Under the pieces are notes generated by a model. It searched no databases. It was given only the letters and a program-made list of their open reading frames with translations, and was not told the DNA's origin. From the NCBI GenBank assembly GCA_003453695.1, contig DMNK01000034.1, positions 1,161 through 10,134 of the forward strand: 8,974 nt of DNA. Direction: 5' to 3'. The DNA is from Acidimicrobiaceae bacterium (GTDB lineage Bacteria; Actinomycetota; Acidimicrobiia; Acidimicrobiales; UBA8190). The position numbers and the translations under genes were made by a program. Shown here piece by piece: positions 1 through 5,261 of the stretch (position 1 is the stretch's first letter; every line of letters starts with the position of its first letter).

Positions 1-249
1 CAGCAGCATGTTGAGGTAGATCAGCCCGCGGTCCACGTGCTCGAAGTGCGAGAACACCGAGTGGTGGTTGAGCCACATGATCCCGATGACCGCGAAGCTG
101 ACCACGAACGCGGCCAGCGAGGGCCACTTGCCGGCCAGATCGTGACCGAGGTCCTTGTAGTGGGACGGCTGCGCGATGGTCAGCACGAGCAGGGTGATCG
201 CGATCGCGAACACCCCGTCGCTGAACGCCTCGAGGCGATGGGCGCTCAT
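1..249 (-). CDS. TMEM175-family (DUF1211) membrane protein, N-terminal 83 residues, cut by window edge
   Basis: The reverse strand from the ATG at 249 reads MSAHRLEAFSDGVFAIAITL and stays open to the window edge, giving 83 residues. The RxxxFSDG signature (R5, F9-S10-D11-G12) at the start of the first transmembrane helix is the hallmark of TMEM175/DUF1211 proteins, which in characterised cases are potassium-permeable channels. Hydrophobic segments lie at about residues 12-27 and 44-60, followed by WLNHH (59-63) and the start of a third helix near 76. The ATG is chosen because family members usually begin a few residues before the signature; in-frame GTGs at 279 and 297 are possible alternatives. 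The gene is the last visible one of the leftward group, 115 bp beyond the cyclase stop. The family is clear; transport activity is inferred from the family. Confidence 0.85.
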   Translation of the reverse strand, partial: MSAHRLEAFSDGVFAIAITLLVLTIAQPSHYKDLGHDLAGKWPSLAAFVVSFAVIGIMWLNHHSVFSHFEHVDRGLIYLNMLL

Positions 250-364
250 GAACTGGCGCGCCGGGACCGTCTCGTCCACCGCGCCATCGTTCCACACGGC
301 CCGCACCGCCACGCGAGTATGTTCCGGCTCGATGTGTCCGCCGGGCCCGGCGCGATGGAGCCGG

Positions 365-1066
365 TCAGGCGATCCCGTCGCGCACGAAGGCCTCGTCGCC
401 TTGTGCAGGCTCAGCACCGCTCCCGCGACCACCCGGCCGGCTCTCCCACGTGTCGAGGCAGCTGTCGGAACAGAACAGCCACCGTCCGAGGCTCCCTGCC
501 GACCGCCAGGCCGACGCCGTCGAGGGCGCCAAGGGGATGCCGCACACCGGGTCGGGGCTGCTCGCTCCGGGCGGGCAGTACAGCGACAGCTCCACGATCT
601 CCACCAGGGGCACGACACCGCGCACCGCCACTCCATGGGGCCCGTCGGCCCTGGCCCACGCCGGCAAGGCGTCCACCACCACGGGATCGGCGAGCACCTG
701 CCCGCCCTGGGCGAGGTCGCACAGCCGTGCGGCCACGTTCACGGCGTGGCCGATGTAGTCGTCGCCCTCGAGAAGGATCACCGGGCCGGCCGTGATCCCG
801 CATTTCACGCTCACGTTCTCGCTGGCGAGCTCCGAGGCGCACATGAGCTCCAGCGCCGCGCTGGCCACCGGAGTCGTCTCGACACCGACGAGCATGGCGC
901 CGTCTCCCAGCCACTTGGCGATGCGCACCCCGCGCCGCGAGCACGTCTTGCGCAATGCACCGCGGAACAGGCCAAGCACCGCCACCGAGCGCTCGTCCCC
1001 TTCGGTGGCGGTCAGGGCGGTGAACCCCGAGAGGTCGAGAAAGGCGAACGTTCGCCGCACCCGCAC
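365..1066 (-). CDS. Class III adenylate/guanylate cyclase domain fused to a C-terminal YHS metal-binding domain
   Basis: This 233-residue protein has no membrane segment and starts almost directly with a class III cyclase homology domain (about residues 5-160). The six canonical catalytic positions appear present: metal-binding D11 (FLDLSGFT) and D55 (LGDGAM), substrate-selecting K51 and D103 (GDDYIG), and transition-state N110 and R114 (VNVAAR). An active enzyme making cAMP is therefore plausible. Residues 172-209 form a YHS-type domain, DPVCG followed by FCSDSC, with C175, C199 and C203 as likely metal ligands. The YHS domain may make the cyclase responsive to metal or redox state, which is inference. 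The GTG at 1066 is chosen because the domain begins immediately after it; a second GTG lies at 1060. A weak GGGA lies 11 nt upstream. The gene lies 108 bp downstream of the esterase on the same strand, with a tandem repeat between them. Confidence 0.88.
   Translation of the reverse strand: MRVRRTFAFLDLSGFTALTATEGDERSVAVLGLFRGALRKTCSRRGVRIAKWLGDGAMLVGVETTPVASAALELMCASELASENVSVKCGITAGPVILLEGDDYIGHAVNVAARLCDLAQGGQVLADPVVVDALPAWARADGPHGVAVRGVVPLVEIVELSLYCPPGASSPDPVCGIPLAPSTASAWRSAGSLGRWLFCSDSCLDTWESRPGGRGSGAEPAQGDEAFVRDGIA
1043..1056. repeat. Perfect 14-bp palindrome at the start of the cyclase gene
   Basis: GGCGAAC is followed directly by its reverse complement GTTCGCC. The palindrome covers codons 4 to 8 of the cyclase, just inside the GTG start. 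It could be an operator, but the same bases encode the conserved beginning of the cyclase fold, so chance under coding constraint is quite possible. Confidence 0.35.
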
Positions 1067-1096
1067 GGCGACAATCGTCCCATGTCGATGCGGCGC

Positions 1097-1192
1097 CCGG
1101 CGAATCAGGACGCGCCCGGCGAATCAGGCCGGCGAATCAGGACGCGTCCGGCGAATCAGGACGCGCCCGGCGAATCAGGACGCGCCCGGCGA
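1097..1192. repeat. 19-bp tandem direct repeat array between esterase and cyclase genes
   Basis: The unit is CCGGCGAATCAGGACGCGC. Full copies start at 1097, 1129 (last base T instead of C), 1148 and 1167. A shortened 13-bp copy at 1116-1128 lacks the final ACGCGC, and a 7-bp remnant begins at 1186. On the minus strand each unit contains TCCTGATTCGCC, and the TGA of the copy at 1167 is the stop codon of the esterase (1175-1177). The array thus fills nearly the whole spacer of the leftward transcription unit. Each unit holds GGCG and CGCC ten bases apart, a weak hairpin at best. There are no unique spacers, so this is not CRISPR. Confidence 0.93.
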
Positions 1193-2179
1193 CAGCGCAC
1201 GGGCGAGCGCCTCGGTCTGCTCCTCGAGGGCCCGCCGACCGACGGCGGTGCGGCTGCCGACGATGTCGAAGCCGTGGTACGTGCCGGGGAACAGATGCAG
1301 TTCGCAGGGGACTCCCGCGTTCGTGAGCTTCCGGGCGTAGTCGATGCCCTCGTCTCTGAGCGGGTCGAGCTCGGCGACCAGCACGTAGGCCGGTGGCAGT
1401 CCGCCCAGGTCTGCGGCGCGTGCCGGGGCGGCGAGGTGCGCGTGGCGGCCCAGCCTCGCCGCCGGGCCTCCTTGGCCCGCCTCAGGCGAGGAGCCCAGGT
1501 AGTGGCCCCAGGCATCGGCGGCGGCGGCCCGGCTGAACAGGGGCGTGCCGGCGAGGCCCATGGAGGTCGTCGCCAGGCGGTCGTCGAGCATGGGGTAGAC
1601 GAGGAGCTGAAAGGCCAGCCCCGGCCCGGCGCGCTCGCGCGCCATCAGCGACAGCGCTGCGGCCAGCCCCGCTCCGGCACTCGACCCGCCCACCGCCACG
1701 CGTCGACGGTCCACGCCCAGTCCCGGCGCCTCGGCCACCAGCCAGCTGAGCCCGCAGTAGGCGTCCTCCAGAGCGGCGGGGAACGGCTCCTCGGGGGCCA
1801 GCGCGTAGTCGACCGACGCCACCAGCACGCCGGCGCCCGCCGCCAGGTGCTGGCACCGCTCCTCCTCGACGTAGACGTCGCCCAGCACGAAGGCCCCGCC
1901 GTGGAGGAAGAGCAGCGCCCCGCCGTGATGGGCGGCGGGCCGGTACAGCCGGACGAGCAACGTCCGGTCCGGGGTGCGGCCGGGCACGTGCACGTTCTCG
2001 ACATGGACATCGGGATGCGTGGGCAGCTTGGCCCCCAGCGCCTCCATCATGGCGAGCGTGTCGCGCAGTGCGCGGATGAGCCTCATGTCCTCGAGGCGCG
2101 CCTCGGTCCCCGCTTCGGGCAGCCGCCCGAGCGCATGGGCCAGCTCGGGGTCCACGGTGCCGGACGGGGGGCCGTTCAC
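1175..2179 (-). CDS. Alpha/beta-hydrolase esterase/lipase, hormone-sensitive lipase (HSL) type
   Basis: This 334-residue protein is a soluble carboxylesterase of the HSL group (abhydrolase_3 fold). It has the oxyanion-hole motif HGGAF (93-97), the family motif DYALAPE (124-130), and the nucleophile elbow GGSSAG with S167. The catalytic acid is D272 in AELDPLRDE and the catalytic histidine is H302 in YHGF. About 70 residues of cap precede the core, and the total length is normal for the family. Substrates would be acyl esters or lactones of short to medium size; the specific one cannot be read. The GTG start overlaps the TGA of the LLM gene as GTGA, which points to translational coupling. Monooxygenase plus esterase in one unit suggests a two-step route, such as oxygen insertion followed by ester cleavage, but this is inference. 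The stop codon lies in a tandem repeat, so the last four residues (PGAS) are repeat-derived. Confidence 0.94.
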   Translation of the reverse strand: MNGPPSGTVDPELAHALGRLPEAGTEARLEDMRLIRALRDTLAMMEALGAKLPTHPDVHVENVHVPGRTPDRTLLVRLYRPAAHHGGALLFLHGGAFVLGDVYVEEERCQHLAAGAGVLVASVDYALAPEEPFPAALEDAYCGLSWLVAEAPGLGVDRRRVAVGGSSAGAGLAAALSLMARERAGPGLAFQLLVYPMLDDRLATTSMGLAGTPLFSRAAAADAWGHYLGSSPEAGQGGPAARLGRHAHLAAPARAADLGGLPPAYVLVAELDPLRDEGIDYARKLTNAGVPCELHLFPGTYHGFDIVGSRTAVGRRALEEQTEALARALSPGAS

Positions 2180-3282
2180 GCCCGCAGTTCGGGGATGACG
2201 GCACGACCCATGAGCTCGATGGTCTGCATCACCGTGTCGTGCGGCACCCGGTACGGGTTCACCAGGCACAGCAGGAGGTCGATGCCGGCCTCGGCGTAAC
2301 GGCGGCACACCCGCACGCAGTCGTCGGGCGTGCCCACCACCGCCGCATCGGACTCGACCAGGTACTCGAGCGACAGCAGGTCGAGCAGGCCCTCCTCGTC
2401 GGTCTTCTGGAGCTCGGCGGCATAGGCGTACGAGCCGAGGTCCTGGCCCTGCTCCTCCATCCATCCCGTCATGGATGCGATCTGCCTGGCGCCGGCAGCG
2501 GGATAGTGCTCGAACGACTCGCGCGCCGCGTCCAGTGCCTGCTGGCGATCGGGGGCACACAGGGCCATGGTGAACGTCGCCGCGTTGTCGTGCACGAAGG
2601 CGCCGAGGGGCTCGGTGCACCCGGCGATGGCCTCTCGGTAGATGTCGACCTTGGCCTTCACCTCTTCGGGTGGGACCCCGACGGCGAACGAGCACAAGCC
2701 GAGGCCGAGCGACCCCACCTGGCGGTGTCCCTCGTCGCTGCTGGTGGCACCCCAGATGGGGGGATGCGGCTTCTGCAGCGGCTTGGGGATGACTCGGCGT
2801 TTGGGCATCTGCCAGTACCGACCCGACAGCTCGACCTCGTCGGTGGTCCAGCACGCCACCACGTGGCCGATGGCCTCCTGCCACATGGCCCGGGTCTCAC
2901 CGGGATCGATCCCGAACCCCTCGAGCTCCGCTCTCGTGGACGAGCGGCCCGTGCCGAAGTCGACCCGGCCGTCGGAGAGAAGGTCGAGCACCGCCACGGA
3001 CTCAGCGGTGCGCACGGGATGGTTGTACGGCTTGGGCATGAGCCGCACCCCGTACCCGAGACGGAGCCGCGTGGTGCGCGCCGCGATGGCGCCGTAGAGG
3101 ACCTCGGGGTTCGAGCAGTGGGAGAACTCGGACAGGAAGTGGTGCTCGACCGTCCACAGCGCGTCCCAGCCGAAGCGCTCGGCGGCCACGGCCTGCTCGA
3201 GCACGTTCTTGTAGGCCCGATGCTCGGAGTCCGGCTCCCAGGGCCGGGGCACGGGGATCTCGTAGAAGAGCGCGAATCGCAC
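2176..3282 (-). CDS. LLM-class (bacterial luciferase-like) flavin-dependent monooxygenase
   Basis: This 368-residue protein is a TIM-barrel flavin-dependent oxidoreductase of the luciferase-like superfamily, the right length for a full single-domain member. Typical motifs are seen: VEHHF (45-49), the run GYGVRLMP (76-83), GRVDFGTGRS (105-114), and KPLQKPHPPIWG (167-178). Such enzymes usually use reduced FMN from a partner reductase to oxidise aldehydes, ketones, terpenes or aromatics. The EHHF and GRVDFGTGRS pattern fits FMN users better than F420 users, but this is not certain. No flavin reductase lies in the window. The GTG at 3282 is chosen because GGGGAAGGA sits just upstream at ribosome-binding distance and the first residues (VRFALFYEIP) match the family's opening strand. 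It is first in the leftward unit and its stop overlaps the esterase start. Confidence 0.94.
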   Translation of the reverse strand: MRFALFYEIPVPRPWEPDSEHRAYKNVLEQAVAAERFGWDALWTVEHHFLSEFSHCSNPEVLYGAIAARTTRLRLGYGVRLMPKPYNHPVRTAESVAVLDLLSDGRVDFGTGRSSTRAELEGFGIDPGETRAMWQEAIGHVVACWTTDEVELSGRYWQMPKRRVIPKPLQKPHPPIWGATSSDEGHRQVGSLGLGLCSFAVGVPPEEVKAKVDIYREAIAGCTEPLGAFVHDNAATFTMALCAPDRQQALDAARESFEHYPAAGARQIASMTGWMEEQGQDLGSYAYAAELQKTDEEGLLDLLSLEYLVESDAAVVGTPDDCVRVCRRYAEAGIDLLLCLVNPYRVPHDTVMQTIELMGRAVIPELRA

Positions 3283-3311
3283 CTCGGTCCTTCCCCTGTC
3301 GGTGACGGCCG

Positions 3312-3317
3312 TATCAT
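3312..3317 (+). promoter_or_regulatory. Candidate -10 element (TATCAT) of a near-leaderless SDR transcript
   Basis: TATCAT fits the actinobacterial -10 pattern TANNNT and ends 8 nt before the GTG at 3326. A transcript from it would begin within a base or two of the start codon. No ribosome-binding site is visible before either candidate SDR start, which suits leaderless translation. No good -35 hexamer is seen. The element also lies only about 30 bp from the divergent LLM start. Confidence 0.45.
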
Positions 3318-3325
3318 CCCCCACG

Positions 3326-4171
3326 GTGCGGGGACTGCGCGGCCGGAACGTGATCGTGACCGGGGCCGCCTCGGGCATCGGGCGCGCCACCGCCGCCCGC
3401 CTGCTCGACGAGGGCGCCAACGTGGCCGGCGCCGATCTCGTCGGCGATCCCGGTGCGCCGCTGTCGAGCGCGGGTGCCGGTGAGGACGGCGACCACGGGG
3501 CTCTCCCCGGCGACCGGGGCCGCTGGTGGTACGACGTCGCCGACGTCGCCGACGAGGCGTCCGTGACCAGTTTCGTCACGGCCGCCGCCCGCCAGATGGG
3601 CTCGGTCGACGGCCTGGTGCACGCCGCCGGTGTGGCCGGCGGGGGAGCGGCGCATCTGCTCGACGCCGCCGAGTGGCAGCGGGTCCTGGGCGTGAACCTC
3701 ACCGGCACCTTCCTCATGGCCAAGCACGTGATCGCCCACATGCTCAGTCGGCCGGCAAGGGACTCGGGCCGCGGCTGCCTGGTGACCATCGCCAGCATCG
3801 AGGGGCTGGAGGGCACCGCCGGGGGCAGCGTCTACAACGCCGCCAAGGGGGGAGTGGTGCTCTTCACGAAGAACCTCGCCATCGACTACGCCCGCCAGGG
3901 CATCCGGGCCAACACCATCTGCCCCGGATTCATCGACACGCCCATGACCCGGCAGGTGATCTTCGGCATTGCCGGCATGGAGACGGTGGAGCAGGCGGTG
4001 CTCAACGAGCACAAGCTCGGGAGGATGGGCCGACCCGAGGAGATCGCCGCCGCAGCCACCTTCCTGCTCTCGGACGACGCCAGCTTCGTGACCGGGCACG
4101 CCCTCGTGGTCGACGGCGGGTACACGGCGGGCAGGGACCACGGGGTGACCGAGCTCCTGGGCCTGCGCTGA
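3326..4171 (+). CDS. Short-chain dehydrogenase/reductase (classical SDR)
   Basis: This 281-residue classical SDR has a Rossmann fold with the cofactor loop TGAASGIG (12-19). D37 at the end of the second strand favours NAD(H) over NADP(H). The catalytic set is complete: N124 (VNLTG), S157 (TIASIEG), Y170 and K174 (YNAAK). The segment PGFIDTPMT follows, and a standard C-terminal region ending in VDGG plus a short tail closes the fold. The stretch after D37 is longer than usual, with a Gly/Asp-rich loop of perhaps ten extra residues around 40-65. Such enzymes interconvert secondary alcohols and ketones; the substrate cannot be told. A GTG at 3302 would add eight residues, but the one at 3326 is preferred because a TANNNT -10 sits directly before it and the SDR fold starts at once. 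It is divergent from the LLM gene. Confidence 0.93.
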   Translation: MRGLRGRNVIVTGAASGIGRATAARLLDEGANVAGADLVGDPGAPLSSAGAGEDGDHGALPGDRGRWWYDVADVADEASVTSFVTAAARQMGSVDGLVHAAGVAGGGAAHLLDAAEWQRVLGVNLTGTFLMAKHVIAHMLSRPARDSGRGCLVTIASIEGLEGTAGGSVYNAAKGGVVLFTKNLAIDYARQGIRANTICPGFIDTPMTRQVIFGIAGMETVEQAVLNEHKLGRMGRPEEIAAAATFLLSDDASFVTGHALVVDGGYTAGRDHGVTELLGLR

Positions 4172-4199
4172 TCCTCCGCTCCACGCTGTCGGCGTCCGA

Positions 4200-4219
4200 G
4201 TAGGGACTTTCGGCCCTAT
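4200..4219. promoter_or_regulatory. DosR/DevR-like box upstream of the MBL gene
   Basis: The core GGGACTTTCGGCCCTA (4203-4218) matches the mycobacterial DosR consensus TTSGGGACTWWAGTCCCSAA at 14 of 20 positions, counted by eye, with both conserved G/C blocks intact. It lies in the 148-bp gap after the SDR, about 100 bp before the MBL start. DosR-type NarL-family regulators respond to hypoxia and NO. No regulator gene is in the window, and no clear -10 was found in the rest of the gap. Confidence 0.5.
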
Positions 4220-4319
4220 TGGGCCATCCCCGCCGTGCACGAGCCACGCGTCCTGCGCCCGACACGAAGCGGCTTTCCACACTGTCGCGGGCCGAGACCA
4301 GGGCCGAGTTGGAGGGACC

Positions 4320-5136
4320 ATGACCGTCCAAGCCGATCTGACCATGACCCCGTACCAGGTGGCCGACGACACCTACGTCATCCCCTGGTTGTTGGAAGCC
4401 CCCCCCGGTGGGCCTCTTCCCCATGAACTCGCTCGTCATACGCGGGCGGGAGCCGGTGATCGTGGACACCGGGTCGCCGACCGATCGTGACGGATGGCGC
4501 GCCAACGTGTCGAGCGTCGTCGACCTCGACGGCGTCCGTTGGATCTTCTTGAGCCACGACGATCGTGACCACTCCGGGAACCTGCTGGCCGCCCTGGAGG
4601 CCTGTCCCAACGCCACGCTGCTCACGACGTGGTTCTCGGTGGGACGCATGTTCGAGGAGTGGGCCACTCCGCTCGACCGGTGCCGGTTCGTGAACGACGG
4701 GAACGTGCTCGACATCGGTGACCGCCGGGTGGTGGCCATCCGCCCGCCGGTGTTCGACAACCCGACGTCACGGGCCCTCTTCGACGAGAAGACGGGGGTC
4801 CTGTGGTCGGTGGACACCTTCGCCAGCCCCGTGGCGACGCCCATGGCCGACGCCGCCGACCACGAGGGTGAGGTCTTCCGGGAGGGCCAGCTCCTGGGCA
4901 GCCGGTTGGTGGCCGCCTGGCACCCCTGGCTGGACGAGGCCAAGTACTGCGCCCACGTGCAGAAGGTCCAGGACCTGCCCATCGAGGTCATCGCCGGCTG
5001 CCACACGCCGGCCATCCGGGGCCAGATGATCGACGTCGCCTTCGACTACCTGCGCCAGCTGCCGGCGATCGAGCCGTGGACGGAGTTCACCCAGGCCTAC
5101 CTGGAGAGCTGGATGGAGGCCATGGCCCCCGCCTGA
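4320..5136 (+). CDS. MBL-fold protein of the di-iron ODP (flavodiiron-like) type, frame broken by +1 base near the N terminus
   Basis: The gene starts at the ATG at 4320, behind the ribosome-binding site GGAGGG (4311-4316). The first 29 codons end LLEAPP. The rest of the protein is in the next frame, from VGLFPMNSLVIRG at 4408 to the stop at 5136. Dropping one C from the C8 tract (4399-4406) joins both parts into 271 residues. In that numbering, VDTG (48-51) and SHDDRDHSG (78-86) form the metal site: H79, D81, D83 and H84, then D165 (SVDTF) and H228 (GCHTP). The HxDxDH motif resembles the HxExDH of flavodiiron proteins rather than the zinc HxHxDH. The histidine expected before D165 is not seen; that region reads IRPPVFDNP. 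There is no flavodoxin domain. O2 or NO chemistry is possible but inferred. If the frameshift is real, only a 242-residue product from the GTG at 4408 could form, lacking the first strand. Confidence 0.85.
4399..4406 (+). other. Eight-C homopolymer that carries the MBL frameshift
   Basis: Eight consecutive C residues follow GGAAG and precede GGTGGGCC. With seven, the frame reads GCC CCC CCG GTG GGC (APPVG) and joins the two halves of the MBL protein. With eight, the frame is lost. It may be a sequencing or assembly slip, a fixed mutation, or a slippage site. Confidence 0.85.
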
Positions 5137-5156
5137 GCAGCCGGGCCACCCCACCC

Positions 5157-5186
5157 TGGACAGAAAGCTAGAACCTGTTCTAGAAT
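5157..5186 (+). promoter_or_regulatory. ribBA: Candidate sigma-70-type promoter of ribBA
   Basis: TGGACA (5157-5162) differs at one base from TTGACA, and TAGAAT (5181-5186) differs at one base from TATAAT. The spacer is 18 bp. Transcription would start near 5193, leaving a leader of about 70 nt. The -10 lies wholly inside the double palindrome at 5168-5195, as expected for a repressed promoter. Confidence 0.6.
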
Positions 5187-5195
5187 CTGTTCTAG
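5168..5195. promoter_or_regulatory. Two overlapping KstR-like (TetR-type) operator palindromes before ribBA
   Basis: CTAG occurs three times at 12-bp intervals (5168, 5180, 5192). Between them lie AACCTGTT and AATCTGTT. This makes TAGAACCTGTTCTA (5169-5182), inside a perfect 7+2+7 palindrome (5168-5183), and TAGAATCTGTTCTA (5181-5194). The first fits the mycobacterial KstR consensus TNNAACNNGTTNNA exactly; the second differs at one base. KstR is a TetR-family repressor of sterol and lipid catabolism. The LexA box is excluded because its half-sites need a 4-bp spacer. No regulator is encoded here, so another TetR protein could bind. Confidence 0.7.
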
Positions 5196-5261
5196 TTGGA
5201 GCGGGAGCCACCGGCGGCGAGCCCGGTGCCGCGCTCCCAGGAACGGGGCGAGGTGGAGCCC

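Noticed and set aside
339..352. 14-bp perfect palindrome CGCCGGGCCCGGCG after the cyclase stop
   Set aside because: It has no loop of its own and no T-run, and consists only of G and C, so chance in GC-rich DNA is the simplest reading; not called as a terminator.
1097..1192. CRISPR array
   Set aside because: The units abut directly with no unique spacers, the repeat is 19 bp and there are no cas genes.
176..2299. Long plus-strand open frame of 707 codons
   Set aside because: It runs antisense through cyclase and esterase, both with clear catalytic motifs. Its product is low-complexity Arg/Gly/His/Ala-rich with no domain, as expected for a shadow frame in GC-rich DNA.
3329..3345. Second DosR-like box (GGGGACTGCGCGGCC) inside the SDR start
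   Set aside because: The gap between the two halves is one base too long and the sequence is coding, so it was not called.
5168..5195. LexA/SOS box reading of the GAAC...GTTC palindrome
   Set aside because: Actinobacterial LexA sites need four bases between GAAC and GTTC; here there are two, which fits KstR-type sites instead.
5196..5261. Extended ribBA N terminus from a TTG at 5196
   Set aside because: The extra 22 residues do not resemble RibBA, the TTG lies right beside the operator and likely transcription start, and a good ribosome-binding site precedes the ATG at 5262.
5187..5261. FMN riboswitch (RFN element) before ribBA
   Set aside because: The leader from the likely transcription start is only about 70 nt and none of the conserved RFN stems is seen.
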